From Aliiroseovarius halocynthiae (GTDB lineage Bacteria > Pseudomonadota > Alphaproteobacteria > Rhodobacterales > Rhodobacteraceae): 64,000 nt of DNA. Under the pieces are notes generated by a model that saw only the letters and a program-made list of their open reading frames with translations, was not told where the DNA came from and did not search any database. Positions within the stretch are counted from its first letter, which is position 1; each line of letters begins with the position of its first letter. This document shows positions 44,864-54,306 of the stretch, piece after piece. The position numbers and the translations under genes were made by a program. The stretch is taken from positions 1,753,098 through 1,817,097 of the forward strand of contig NZ_ML660019.1 in NCBI RefSeq assembly GCF_007004645.1, given 5' to 3'.

Positions 44864-45620
44864 CCTTGCGGGTCACGGCGTTGTGGACGTGATCATGGTC
44901 ATGATCGCAGCCATGGTCGTGGTTGTGGTCGTGGGCATGCTGATACAACGCCAGCGCGCCCTGCGTACCATAGCCGAACAAAGCACGATATTCTGGCGCA
45001 TTCTGAACGACATGTGGCTTGCCTTCGCAGCAGACATGACCGTTCAGACAAATCACCCGATCCGAGGCGCTCATCACCACATGCAGGTCGTGTGAAACCA
45101 TCAAAACGGCAACACCCGAGGCTTGCCGTACATCTTCGATCAGACGGTAAAATCCCGCCTCTCCCATCTGGTCCAGCCCTTGGGTAGGTTCATCAAGGAT
45201 CAAGATGTCAGGGCGCTCAAGCAACGCACGAGCCAATAGCACGCGTTGCAACTGCCCGCCTGAAAGATCGGCCACCTGACGTGTCTCGATCCCTGGCACA
45301 CCGACACGATCCAGCATCTCGGCGATCTGTTGAGGGGTGTGGGATCTTGGCAAGTTTAGAAACGACCGGACAGGTAACGGCAATGTGGGATCTAGCGCCA
45401 GCTTTTGCGGCACATATCCAATGACCAGCCCCGGCTTTTTCTGGACTTTACCTTTGGCTGGCGTCAGCCCCAGAAGCGCGCGAAGCAACGTAGTTTTGCC
45501 CGACCCGTTGGGGCCAACGATCGTCACAATCTCGCCCGGCGCGACCGACATGTCGATCTTGTTCAGCACCTTCTGCGTGCCGTATTTTACGGTTAAACCC
45601 GTGGCCGAGATCAAACTCAT
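44841..45620 (-). CDS. znuC: Zinc ABC transporter ATP-binding protein ZnuC, His-rich tail
   Basis: A 259-residue ABC ATPase: Walker A VGPNGSGKTTLLRALLGL, signature LSGGQLQRVLLARALLERPD, Walker B ILILDEPTQGLDQMGEAGFY, H-loop VLMVSHDLHVVMSASDRVIC. After residue 230 it carries a metal-binding tail HAHDHNHDHGCDHDHDHVH, common in ZnuC. Its start overlaps the end of zur by four bases. Confidence 0.94.
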   Translation of the reverse strand: MSLISATGLTVKYGTQKVLNKIDMSVAPGEIVTIVGPNGSGKTTLLRALLGLTPAKGKVQKKPGLVIGYVPQKLALDPTLPLPVRSFLNLPRSHTPQQIAEMLDRVGVPGIETRQVADLSGGQLQRVLLARALLERPDILILDEPTQGLDQMGEAGFYRLIEDVRQASGVAVLMVSHDLHVVMSASDRVICLNGHVCCEGKPHVVQNAPEYRALFGYGTQGALALYQHAHDHNHDHGCDHDHDHVHNAVTRKDDIEHAG

Positions 45621-46105
45621 GCCGCAGCCTCGGCCTGACAGCTAGGGCACAAGCCCATCGCTTCAACATTGGCCCGTTCAACCGCGAACCCAAGCGACGC
45701 GCCGGCCGCGTCGATCTGGGCCCGCAATTCTGAGGCCGGGATCTCGGCCACAGCTTTACAGGCTTTACAAATAAAGAATGCAGGCGCGTGGTCGCAGTCG
45801 AACGTCGTGCAGGCTGCGAAAGCATTCAAACGTCGGATACGATGCGCAAGCCCTTGATCCACAAGAAATTCCAAAGCGCGATAAGCGACAGGGGGCTGGC
45901 TGCCAAATCCATCTGCGGCCAGACGCTCCAGAACATCATAGGCGCCCATAGCGCGGTGTTCTTCCAACAGAATTTCCAGTGTGCGGCGACGAACCGGCGT
46001 CAGGCGCGCGCCTGCCTCGCGGCAGATTTCCTCGGCCCGGGTCAGCGCCGCACTGGCGCATGTAGAATGGTCATGACTGTGAAACGCACTGGAAAGATCC
46101 GGCAT
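45617..46105 (-). CDS. zur: Zinc uptake regulator (Fur family)
   Basis: A 162-residue Fur-family repressor. The DNA-binding wing region is TPVRRRTLEILLEEHRAMGA and PPVAYRALEFLVDQGLAHRI. Two CxxC pairs for structural zinc are visible: FICKACKAVAEI and GLCPSCQAEAAA. TTFDCDHAPAFF is the His/Cys sensing region. Residues 1-20 include SHDHS. First gene of the leftward zur-znuC-znuB unit and divergent from znuA across 75 bases with candidate Zur boxes. Confidence 0.93.
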   Translation of the reverse strand: MPDLSSAFHSHDHSTCASAALTRAEEICREAGARLTPVRRRTLEILLEEHRAMGAYDVLERLAADGFGSQPPVAYRALEFLVDQGLAHRIRRLNAFAACTTFDCDHAPAFFICKACKAVAEIPASELRAQIDAAGASLGFAVERANVEAMGLCPSCQAEAAA

Positions 46106-46122
46106 AGGTTGACACCATGTTT

Positions 46123-46158
46123 ATGTAATATTATCACCTTCGCCAATGCTATAACATC
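46123..46158. promoter_or_regulatory. Candidate Zur boxes between zur and znuA
   Basis: Two AT-rich dyads lie in the 75-base divergent region: ATGTAATATTATCAC at 46123-46137 and AATGCTATAACATC at 46145-46158. The second is nearly self-complementary (ATGyTATArCAT). Position between Zur and its usual target supports an operator role. Confidence 0.55.
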
Positions 46159-46180
46159 ACATTACCCGGAGCAAGACCCG

Positions 46181-47323
46181 ATGACACTGACCCGCACCAC
46201 CATGGCGCTGTGCCTCAGCCCGACACTGTTGATGGCAGAGGCCCCGAAAGTTGTGACCGATTTCGCACCGATCCATTCGCTGACAGCACAGGTGATGGAC
46301 GGCGTTGGTGAACCTGAATTGCTGCTGCCTCAGGGTGCCGATCCGCACGGGTTCCAGATGCGCCCGTCGCAAATGCAGTCGCTGTCAGATGCAGATCTAT
46401 TGGTCTGGGTTGGCCCGGCAATGTCACCATGGCTTGAACGCGCGATCGAAGCGGCTTCCTTGGACCATAGCATTGCTTTGCTATCTGCACCCGGCACCGT
46501 TTTGCGCGAAGGCCACGATCATGATCATGACCATGGTTCGCAAGACGCGCATGGACATGACGATCACGCGGATCATGACCACAAGGATCACGCCAAAGAC
46601 GACCGCGCCGATCACGACCATGAGCATGGGCACGACGAAAAAGACGCACATGCGGACCACGATCATGAAGATAAGGATACGCATGCAGACGACAAAGATC
46701 ATGACCACGAAAAGCATGAGGATCACGCAGATCATGATCATGACAAGCACGAAGACCATGACGAAGACGGCAAAGATCATGACGCACATGCAGAACATGT
46801 CGAGCGTGTAGACCCTCACGCATGGTTGTCGCCGAAGAACGCTCAAATCTGGTTGGAAGCGATCGCCGAAGAGCTGTCCGAATTGGATCCCGAAAACGCC
46901 GAGCGCTATCACGAAAACGCACATGAGGCGCAAGAAAAGATTGCCGCACTGGACAGCCGCATTCAAGCGCGTCTTGAACCCATCCACGAAAAGGGTTTCG
47001 TCCTGTTCCATGACGCGTTTGGGTATTTCTCGGACCACTATGACCTGAACAATCTGGGCTCGATCCGGGAAGGCGATTCCGCGCCTCCCTCGGCCGCGCA
47101 GCTGGCCGCGATCTCGGCACGGATTGAAGGGGGCGAGGTCTCGTGCATCTTCTCGGAACCTGCGCAAGGGGATGCGCAGGTGCTGGAACTAGCCAAAAGT
47201 GCAGGCGCAGGTACTGGGGTTCTGGATCCATCCGGATCATCCCAAGACGTAGGTCCGATGCTGTATGAGAACCTGATGTGGTCCACAGCAGACACGATCG
47301 CGACCTGCCTGGAAGGCAAATAA
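46181..47323 (+). CDS. znuA: Zinc ABC transporter substrate-binding protein ZnuA with long His/Asp-rich loop
   Basis: A 380-residue periplasmic Zn receptor. The signal peptide is MTLTRTTMALCLSPTLLMAE. The Zn ligand His residues are in ADPHGFQMRPSQ (H56), RVDPHAWLSP (H213) and FVLFHDAFGYFSDHYD. Residues 111-206 form a loop of almost only His, Asp, Glu, Lys and Ala, about 96 residues, longer than the ordinary ZnuA loop. The two lobes are complete. The start at 46181 is taken from the signal peptide; reading further upstream gives no coherent protein. Confidence 0.94.
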   Translation: MTLTRTTMALCLSPTLLMAEAPKVVTDFAPIHSLTAQVMDGVGEPELLLPQGADPHGFQMRPSQMQSLSDADLLVWVGPAMSPWLERAIEAASLDHSIALLSAPGTVLREGHDHDHDHGSQDAHGHDDHADHDHKDHAKDDRADHDHEHGHDEKDAHADHDHEDKDTHADDKDHDHEKHEDHADHDHDKHEDHDEDGKDHDAHAEHVERVDPHAWLSPKNAQIWLEAIAEELSELDPENAERYHENAHEAQEKIAALDSRIQARLEPIHEKGFVLFHDAFGYFSDHYDLNNLGSIREGDSAPPSAAQLAAISARIEGGEVSCIFSEPAQGDAQVLELAKSAGAGTGVLDPSGSSQDVGPMLYENLMWSTADTIATCLEGK

Positions 47324-47328
47324 ACAGA

Positions 47329-47355
47329 AACGGGCGCCACTGCGGCGCCCGTTTT
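47329..47355. terminator. Bidirectional terminator between znuA and oxoprolinase genes
   Basis: AACGGGCGCC, loop ACTGC, GGCGCCCGTTTT lies between the two convergent stop codons. Confidence 0.85.
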
Positions 47356-47371
47356 CGTTCATGGGAAGGCA

Positions 47372-50300
47372 TCAGTCGCCCCACCCCCCGCCGCCGGGTG
47401 TGCACATTTCGAACACGTCACCGGGGGCCAATGTGACTTCGCTATTTCCCGGCATCGGAATGCGTGTTCCATCGGCTCTCTCGGCCGTATTCACCCCCAC
47501 CTGACCCGGCATCCCGCCGTCTTTGCCAAAGGGCGGAACCGTGCGATGCGAGCTTAGCGTTGTGACCGTCACCGGCGCGAGAAAGCGCAGCCGACGCACG
47601 ACGCCATCACCGCCACGCCACTGACCTGCCCCGCCCGATCCTTGACGCAACAAGAATTCCTCGAGCCGGACCGGGAAGCGCTTTTCTAAGATCTCGGGAT
47701 CGGTCATGCGAGTGTTCGTCATGTGGCTTTGCACGCCGTCACACCCGTCAAAGCCCGGCCCAGCGCCGGTGCCCCCCGCAATAGTCTCGTAGTTCTGGAA
47801 GTCTTCGTTGCCCCAGATGAAGTTGTTCATCGTGCCTTGCGACCCCGCAATCACACCCAGCGCTCCGTAAAGCGCATTACAGGCGGCTTGACTGACTTCT
47901 GTATTGCCCGAAATCACCGCCGCCGGATAGCGCGGGTTCAGCATCGAACCTTCGGGAACGATAATATTCAGCGGCGCCAGACAGCCCTCGTTCAACGGAA
48001 TGTCGGCACCGACCAGCGTGCGGAAGACGTAAAGCACTACGGCACGGCTGATCGACAGGGGCGCGTTATAGTTGCCCGCCTGCTGATCCGAGGTCCCTGT
48101 GAAGTCGACCGTGGCCGAGCGTGTGGCTTTGTCGACGCTGACAGAGACGCGGATCTCGGACCCGCCATCCATTGGATAGACAAACGCCCCATCGCGCAGT
48201 CGGTCGATCACGCGGCGCACGCTTTCATCAGCATTGGCCTGCACGTGGCCCATGTAAGCCTGCGCGACGGCCAGCCCATAGTGATCGACCACCCCCAACA
48301 GCGCCTGACGCCCTGTCTCGTTCGCCGCCACCTGTGCCTTCAGATCCGCCATGTTCTGCTCGATGTTCCGGCACGGGTACTTACCCGATGCCAGAAGCGC
48401 GCGCATGTCACCTTCCAGAAGCAGCCCTTCGGCCACCAACCGGGTGTTTTCGATCAACACGCCTTCGTGCTCGATATGCGTACTGTCAGGCGGGCCGGAG
48501 CCCGGCGTGCGCCCTCCGATATCCGCATGGTGCCCGCGTGAGCCCAACCAGAAGGCAATGCTGTCACCCACGAACACCGGTGTCACGACGGTCACATCCG
48601 GCAGGTGGGTGCCGCCGTTGAAAGGACTGTTCAGGACAAATGCATCGCCCGGCTTCACCTGCCCTGCGTTGTCACGCATCACCGTCCGGATGCTATCGGA
48701 CATCGACCCCAGATGCACCGGCACATGCGGTGCATTCGCGACCAGATCGCCCGATGCATCAAAAATCGCGCAGGAAAAATCGAGCCGTTCCTTGATGTTC
48801 ACCGACCACGAGGTATTGGCCAGCGTTGCCCCCATCTGATCGGCCACAGACATGAAAAGGTTGTTGAAGACCTCGAGCAACACCGGATCAACATCGGTTC
48901 CTGCGGCATGGGCGCGGGCCAAAGCCTCGACCCGTTCAAGGATCAGGTTGCCATGTCCGTCTTGCCGCGCCTGCCAGCCCGGTTCGATCATATTCGTGCC
49001 GGTGGGCTCGCGAATGATCGCGGGGCCGAGGATACGGGCCTCGGCAGACAGGTTCGCCCGATCGTATAGCGGCACATCCTGCCAGCCCGCTTCGGTGCAC
49101 AGTTGCACGGTATCGGCTGGTTGATCGTTACCGCCGGTCGCATGACCACGCGGCGCTTCGCCCGATGTTCCAATGGCCTCAACGGCCAGCACTTCGAACA
49201 GGATCGCGCGTTCGGGGGAATGGAAGCCAAAACGCGCCTCGTGTGCGGCTTCGAAATCCGCCCGCATCTGGACGGCATCGCCAAACGGCACTTCAAGCGC
49301 TTGATGCGAGCCATCGTATCGCAGATGCGCAATGTGTTCGACGTGGATGTCCGTGACGCCCTGCTTGGCGACTTCGGCTTCTGCATCGGACGCCAGTGCC
49401 TGCAACCGCGATGTGGCATCTTCCATCGCATCGAGCGACGCATCAAACTGTTCCTGACGCAGGGCGCGGATCTCGGCCAGCCCCATGCCGTAGGCAGACA
49501 ACACGCCTGCAAACGGATGCAAAAACACGGTCTTCATACCCAGCGCATCGGCAACCAGACAGGCGTGCTGCCCCCCTGCCCCACCAAAGCACTGCAGCAC
49601 ATATCGGGTTACATCATGCCCACGCTCGACCGAGATTTTCTTGATCGCGTTGGCCATGTTGTCGACCGCAATACGCAGGAAGCCACGGGCCACATCCTCG
49701 GGCGTTTGAGCTGGCTGACCGGTCTCGGTCGCGATGTCTTGCGCCATTGCTTCGAATTTCTGCCGCACCACATCCGCATCCAGCGGCTGGTCTCCATTGG
49801 GGCCAAAGACGTGTGGGAAGTGGGCGGGCTGCAAACGCCCCAGCATCACGTTGCAATCGGTGACCGTCAGGGGCCCACCACGCCGATACGCAGCCGGACC
49901 GGGATTGGCGCCCGCACTTTCGGGACCGACTTGAAAGCGGCCATCACGGAATTGGCAGATCGAGCCGCCGCCCGCCGCGACAGTGTGAATATCCATCATC
50001 GGCGCGCGCATACGCACACCCGCGACCTCGGTCTCGAAGCTGCGCTCGTAGCTGCCCGCATAATGGCTGACATCGGTTGAGGTTCCGCCCATGTCGAACC
50101 CGATCAGGTGCTCAAACCCGGCGACCTCGCCCGTTTTGACCATGCCGACAATGCCGCCGGCCGGGCCGGACAGGATCGCGTCTTTGCCTTGAAACATCCC
50201 CGCATCGGTCAGACCGCCATTCGACTGCATAAAGAGCAGTCGATCACAGGCGGTGCCAATGTCCAGCGCCCCCGCAACCTGTTCCACATAGCGGCGCAGA

Positions 50301-50956
50301 ATGGGCGACAGATAGGCATCGACCACGGTCGTATCGCCCCGACTGACCAGCTTGGACAAACGTGACACTGCGTGGCTTTCGGACACCTGTGTGTATCCAA
50401 TGTCCCGTGCGATTTTAGCCACCTGCGCTTCATGAACGGGGTTCAGATAGCCATGGAGGAAGGCAATGGCGACGCCACGAATGCCCGCATCGAAATGGCG
50501 CTGCAACAACATGCGCACGGCCTCTTCGTCAATAGCACACAGGATATTTCCATCCGCGTCCAGCCGCTCGTCCACTTCCTCGACCGCTGCATAAAGCAAA
50601 TCCGGGCGTTTGATGTGCAGATCAAATAGACGCGGACGGGTTTGATAGCCGATGCGCAGCAGATCACCGAACCCTTTGGTGATCAAAAGCAGCGTATCGT
50701 CGCCCTTCCGTTCAAGAAGCGCATTGGTTGCCACCGTCGTGCCCATTTTGACCGAAGCAATTGCCCCGTTCGGGATCGCCTGATCCGCGCCCAGCCCCAA
50801 CAGCTCGCGAATGCCCTGCACCGCCGCGTCGCGGTAACGTTCAGGGTTTTCACTGAGAAGCTTATGGCTTTGCAACCCGCCTTCTGGATCACGCGCCACG
50901 ATGTCGGTGAACGTGCCGCCACGATCCACCCAGAACTCCCACTTGCTGTCCGACAT
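47372..50956 (-). CDS. 5-oxoprolinase / hydantoinase, HyuA-HyuB fusion
   Basis: A 1,194-residue ATP-dependent amidohydrolase with the two subunits of bacterial hydantoinases fused in one chain. The HyuA half (residues 1-680) opens [20 protein letters not shown] and has the actin-like ATPase segment [20 protein letters not shown]. The HyuB half begins near [20 protein letters not shown] and contains [20 protein letters not shown] and a Gly-rich end. A single-chain form is characteristic of 5-oxoprolinase, which opens pyroglutamate to glutamate. The N-methylhydantoin group cannot be excluded. It stands alone between terminators. Confidence 0.9.
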   Translation of the reverse strand: MSDSKWEFWVDRGGTFTDIVARDPEGGLQSHKLLSENPERYRDAAVQGIRELLGLGADQAIPNGAIASVKMGTTVATNALLERKGDDTLLLITKGFGDLLRIGYQTRPRLFDLHIKRPDLLYAAVEEVDERLDADGNILCAIDEEAVRMLLQRHFDAGIRGVAIAFLHGYLNPVHEAQVAKIARDIGYTQVSESHAVSRLSKLVSRGDTTVVDAYLSPILRRYVEQVAGALDIGTACDRLLFMQSNGGLTDAGMFQGKDAILSGPAGGIVGMVKTGEVAGFEHLIGFDMGGTSTDVSHYAGSYERSFETEVAGVRMRAPMMDIHTVAAGGGSICQFRDGRFQVGPESAGANPGPAAYRRGGPLTVTDCNVMLGRLQPAHFPHVFGPNGDQPLDADVVRQKFEAMAQDIATETGQPAQTPEDVARGFLRIAVDNMANAIKKISVERGHDVTRYVLQCFGGAGGQHACLVADALGMKTVFLHPFAGVLSAYGMGLAEIRALRQEQFDASLDAMEDATSRLQALASDAEAEVAKQGVTDIHVEHIAHLRYDGSHQALEVPFGDAVQMRADFEAAHEARFGFHSPERAILFEVLAVEAIGTSGEAPRGHATGGNDQPADTVQLCTEAGWQDVPLYDRANLSAEARILGPAIIREPTGTNMIEPGWQARQDGHGNLILERVEALARAHAAGTDVDPVLLEVFNNLFMSVADQMGATLANTSWSVNIKERLDFSCAIFDASGDLVANAPHVPVHLGSMSDSIRTVMRDNAGQVKPGDAFVLNSPFNGGTHLPDVTVVTPVFVGDSIAFWLGSRGHHADIGGRTPGSGPPDSTHIEHEGVLIENTRLVAEGLLLEGDMRALLASGKYPCRNIEQNMADLKAQVAANETGRQALLGVVDHYGLAVAQAYMGHVQANADESVRRVIDRLRDGAFVYPMDGGSEIRVSVSVDKATRSATVDFTGTSDQQAGNYNAPLSISRAVVLYVFRTLVGADIPLNEGCLAPLNIIVPEGSMLNPRYPAAVISGNTEVSQAACNALYGALGVIAGSQGTMNNFIWGNEDFQNYETIAGGTGAGPGFDGCDGVQSHMTNTRMTDPEILEKRFPVRLEEFLLRQGSGGAGQWRGGDGVVRRLRFLAPVTVTTLSSHRTVPPFGKDGGMPGQVGVNTAERADGTRIPMPGNSEVTLAPGDVFEMCTPGGGGWGD

Positions 50957-51021
50957 GCACGCCTCCCTGATCCGTCAGACAGAGGTCGGGCATGGGCCGG
51001 GAAATGTCAATTGCGCAGACG

Positions 51022-51048
51022 AAAAAGGGCGCCCCGAAGGGCGCCCCA
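51022..51048 (-). terminator. Rho-independent terminator after gcdH
   Basis: On the reverse strand GGGGCGCCC, loop TTCG, GGGCGCCC-type arm then TTTTTC, about 20 bases past the gcdH stop. Confidence 0.85.
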
Positions 51049-51069
51049 ATTTACTAGATGATCCAGCGA

Positions 51070-52281
51070 TCAGAAGAACGCTTGCAGCCCGGTCTGCGCA
51101 CGGCCCAGGATCAGGGCATGCACGTCATGGGTGCCCTCATATGTGTTGACCGTCTCCAGGTTCACCATGTGGCGGATGACGTTGAATTCCAGCGAGATGC
51201 CGTTGCCGCCGTGCATGTCACGGGCGTGACGCGCGATCTCAAGCGCCTTGCCACAGTTGTTGCGCTTGATGATCGAGACCATCTCGGGCGCGGCTTTAGC
51301 TTCGTCCATCAGACGACCAACGCGCAGCGCGGCCTGCAGGCCCAGCGAAATCTCGGTCTGCATGTTGGCCAACTTCAGTTGGAACAGCTGGGTTTGCGCC
51401 AGCGGTTTGCCGAACTGCTTACGATCCAGACCGTACTGACGCGCAGCATGCCAGCAGCTTTCAGCAGCGCCCATAGCGCCCCACGCAATGCCGTAACGCG
51501 CACGGTTCAAACAGCCGAACGGACCTTTCAATCCTTCCACATTGGGCAGCAGCGCATCTTCTGACACTTCCACGCTATCCATGACAATCTCGCCGGTGAT
51601 CGACGCGCGCAGGCTCAGCTTGTTTTCGATTTTGGGCGCGGACAGACCCCTCATGCCCTTTTCCAACACGAAGCCACGGATCTTACCTCCATGGGCGTCC
51701 GACTTGGCCCAGACCACAAACACATCCGCGATCGGTGCGTTCGAAATCCACATTTTCGAGCCATTCAGCACATAGCCGCCATCGACCTTCTTGGCCGTGG
51801 TTTTCATGCTGCCGGGATCCGAGCCCGCATCCGGTTCGGTCAGACCAAAACAGCCAATCCATTCGCCCGAGGCCAGCTTCGGCAGGTATTTCTTGCGCTG
51901 CTCTTCGGTGCCGTAAGCATAGATCGGGTACATCACCAAGGACGACTGCACCGACATCATCGAGCGATAGCCGCTGTCGATACCCTCTACCTCGCGGGCG
52001 ACCAGTCCATAGGTCACGTAACCAGCTCCGATGCCGCCGTATTCTTCTGGGATGGTGGTGCCCAGCAGACCCATTTCGCCCATCTCGGCGAAGATTTCCG
52101 GGTCGGTGGTCTCGGTCGCATAGGCCTCGGTCACGCGGGGGGCCAGTTTCTCGGCGCAATAGGCTTTCGCCGCGTCGCGGATCATGCGTTCGTCTTCATT
52201 CAACTGGTCTTCCAGCAGAAACGGGTCTTCCCAGTTGAAGCTGGACAGTTCGGGGCGGGATTGAGGGGCAAGATCGGCCAT
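51070..52281 (-). CDS. gcdH: Glutaryl-CoA dehydrogenase
   Basis: A 403-residue FAD acyl-CoA dehydrogenase that oxidises and decarboxylates glutaryl-CoA to crotonyl-CoA. The family segments [20 protein letters not shown] (FAD) and [20 protein letters not shown] are present, and the catalytic base is E382 in [20 protein letters not shown], the GCDH C-terminus. [20 protein letters not shown] is also typical of GcdH. It begins three bases after the aminotransferase stop, so the two form an operon. Confidence 0.93.
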   Translation of the reverse strand: MADLAPQSRPELSSFNWEDPFLLEDQLNEDERMIRDAAKAYCAEKLAPRVTEAYATETTDPEIFAEMGEMGLLGTTIPEEYGGIGAGYVTYGLVAREVEGIDSGYRSMMSVQSSLVMYPIYAYGTEEQRKKYLPKLASGEWIGCFGLTEPDAGSDPGSMKTTAKKVDGGYVLNGSKMWISNAPIADVFVVWAKSDAHGGKIRGFVLEKGMRGLSAPKIENKLSLRASITGEIVMDSVEVSEDALLPNVEGLKGPFGCLNRARYGIAWGAMGAAESCWHAARQYGLDRKQFGKPLAQTQLFQLKLANMQTEISLGLQAALRVGRLMDEAKAAPEMVSIIKRNNCGKALEIARHARDMHGGNGISLEFNVIRHMVNLETVNTYEGTHDVHALILGRAQTGLQAFF

Positions 52282-52284
52282 GTC

Positions 52285-53580
52285 TCAGACTCCTTTCGCG
52301 TTGATGGCGGCCTCGATTGAGGCTTCCAGAATATCAAGGGCTTCGTCCAGCTGATCGGCTGGAACAGTCAGGGGCGGCAACAGACGTACGGCGTTGCCAC
52401 GGGTGCCGCAAGGCAGGATGATCAGACCGCGCGCCTCGGCCTCGGCCACGATGGCCATGGTCAGGGCAGCGTCCGGCGCGTTGGTGTCGCGGTCGGTGAC
52501 CAGTTCAAAGGCCACCATTGCGCCCAGACCACGCACATCGCCGATGGCTTCCATGCCTTGACGGGAAGCGAGTTCGGTCAGGCGGGCGTTGATCTTTTCA
52601 CCAATTTCAGTGGCGCGATCGCACAGTTTTTCTTCGTCGATCACATCCAAAACGGCGTGCGATGCCGCAACGGCCAGCGGATTCCCGGCATATGTCCCGC
52701 CGATGCCACCCGCAGGGGCTGCATCAACGATTTCGGCCCGGCCCGTCACGGCGGACAGGGGGAAACCCCCGGCCAGACCCTTTGCCATTGTCACCAGATC
52801 AGCGGCAACCCCCGCATGATCGAAGGCAAACATTTTGCCGGTCCGGGCAATCCCAGCCTGAACTTCGTCCGCGATCAGGATGATGCCGTGCTCATCACAA
52901 ATGGCGCGAATGGCCTTCAGGAACTCGGGTGGCGCGATGTTGAAGCCACCTTCGCCCTGTACGGGCTCGATGATCATCGCGGCAACACGCTCGGGATCAA
53001 TCGAGCTTTTCAGCATGTTGTCCAGAATGGCCAGCGACTGCTCGACCGAAACTCCGTGGAAGGCGTTCGGGAACGGGGCGTGCAGGACTTCGGGCGGCAT
53101 CGCACCGAAGGCTTTCTTATAAGGGTTCACCTTGCCGCACAGCGCCATGCCCATCAGGGTGCGACCGTGGAAGGCGCCGGAAAAAGCGATCACACCCGAC
53201 CGGCCCGTGAATGCGCGGGCCATTTTCACTGCGTTTTCAACCGCTTCCGCACCCGTGGTCACCAGCATGGTTTTCTTGTCGAAATCGCCCGGCGTGGCAG
53301 CATTCAAACGTTCGGCCAGCGATACATAGCCTTCATAAGGCGCAACGTGGAAACAGGTGTGGGTAAACGCCTCGGCCTGTTGGGCAACGGCGGCCATCAC
53401 TTTGGGGTGGCGGTGACCCGTATTGTTCACCGCAATCCCTGCAGCGAAGTCGATGAATCGCTTGCCATCCACGTCCCACAGCTCGGCATTCTCAGCGCAC
53501 GCGGCATAGATGCCACGGGTGGCAACACCATTTGCCACGGCATCCGCGCGGCGGGATTTGAGAGCGTCAGTATTCGACAT
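52285..53580 (-). CDS. gabT: 4-aminobutyrate/5-aminovalerate aminotransferase
   Basis: A 431-residue class III aminotransferase. The PLP lysine is in LVTMAKGLAGGFPLSAVTGR, the pyridine-binding Asp in GIILIADEVQAGIARTGKMF, and IIEPVQGEGGFNIAPPEFLK is the GabT signature. It converts GABA to succinate semialdehyde or 5-aminovalerate to glutarate semialdehyde. Operon membership with gcdH favours the second use (DavT-like). It diverges from a PuuR-like regulator; a dyad in the gap is a candidate operator. Confidence 0.9.
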   Translation of the reverse strand: MSNTDALKSRRADAVANGVATRGIYAACAENAELWDVDGKRFIDFAAGIAVNNTGHRHPKVMAAVAQQAEAFTHTCFHVAPYEGYVSLAERLNAATPGDFDKKTMLVTTGAEAVENAVKMARAFTGRSGVIAFSGAFHGRTLMGMALCGKVNPYKKAFGAMPPEVLHAPFPNAFHGVSVEQSLAILDNMLKSSIDPERVAAMIIEPVQGEGGFNIAPPEFLKAIRAICDEHGIILIADEVQAGIARTGKMFAFDHAGVAADLVTMAKGLAGGFPLSAVTGRAEIVDAAPAGGIGGTYAGNPLAVAASHAVLDVIDEEKLCDRATEIGEKINARLTELASRQGMEAIGDVRGLGAMVAFELVTDRDTNAPDAALTMAIVAEAEARGLIILPCGTRGNAVRLLPPLTVPADQLDEALDILEASIEAAINAKGV

Positions 53581-53612
53581 GCGAACCCCCTGTCAGAATT
53601 TGATTCCATGCC

Positions 53613-53659
53613 ATATTGCGCAAAATCCTGAGCAATGCTATCAAAATTTTGCGCAGTAT
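53613..53659. promoter_or_regulatory. Inverted repeat operator candidate between gabT and regulator
   Basis: ATATTGCGCAAAAT (53613-53626) and ATTTTGCGCAGTAT (53646-53659) are inverted copies differing at one position. Each contains the dyad TTGCGCAA or a one-base variant. Arms are 33 bases apart. A likely binding site for the divergent HTH-cupin regulator. Confidence 0.6.
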
Positions 53660-53716
53660 ATTGAAAAGCAGAGACTCGCCGCAGGGCCAAGTGAACGTAG
53701 GCAAAGGGGATCAGGT

Positions 53717-54298
53717 ATGCATGATGAGTTTGACGTTGGCACCCGCCTGAAAGAGCTGAGGCAGCAATTCGGCTTATCTCAAAGGCAGCTGGCCGAAGCA
53801 GCGGGTGTGCCCCACGGCCAGATCTCAATGATCGAGCGCAACCACTCGTCACCGTCTGTTGCAAGCCTGCGCAAAATTTTGGGCGGATTTCAGATGTCCA
53901 TGTCCGAGTTTTTTGAGCCTGAAGCCCCGACCACCCAGCAAGTTTTCTTCACGCCGAGCGAGCTGCGCGACCTGACCTCGGCGCTGTATCAGGACAACGA
54001 AGCCGCACAACGGATGATCACCATTAAGCAGGTGGGCGACGCGAAAGCGCACGGGCTTCAGGTGCTGCAAGAGTTCTATGAACCCGGCGCAGACACTGGC
54101 GAAACCATGATTGAACACGAGGCCAACGAAGGCGGCATCGTGATCGAGGGCGAGTTGGAAATAACCGTGGGCGAGGAAACCCGCGTGTTGAAAACCGGCG
54201 ATTCCTATCTGTTCAACTCGCGCGAGCCACACCGGTTCCGCAACATCTCAGACCGGCCGGCCCGGGTCATCTCGGCCTGCACGCCGCCATATCTATAG
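53717..54298 (+). CDS. HTH-cupin regulator, PuuR-like
   Basis: A 193-residue regulator. Residues 8-62 are a Cro/CI helix-turn-helix (RLKELRQQFGLSQRQLAEAA, GVPHGQISMIERNHSSPSVA). Residues 110-190 are a cupin (EHEANEGGIVIEGELEITVG, SYLFNSREPHRFRNISDRPA). This is the PuuR layout, which responds to putrescine-type amines. Start at 53717 with AAGGGG upstream. It faces gabT-gcdH and is followed after eight bases by the CoA-transferase gene, so it probably controls both sides of a glutarate/aminovalerate regulon. Confidence 0.87.
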   Translation: MHDEFDVGTRLKELRQQFGLSQRQLAEAAGVPHGQISMIERNHSSPSVASLRKILGGFQMSMSEFFEPEAPTTQQVFFTPSELRDLTSALYQDNEAAQRMITIKQVGDAKAHGLQVLQEFYEPGADTGETMIEHEANEGGIVIEGELEITVGEETRVLKTGDSYLFNSREPHRFRNISDRPARVISACTPPYL

Positions 54299-54306
54299 GA
54301 GCTTCC

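Noticed and set aside
46510..46800. Repetitive GATCATGACCAC-type units resembling a short tandem array or CRISPR
   Set aside because: Units are irregular, lie in frame inside znuA and encode HDHDH stretches. There are no uniform spacers.
46215..47405. 396-codon frame antisense to znuA, rich in His, Arg and Cys
   Set aside because: It is the mirror of the His/Asp repeat region; composition explains its openness.
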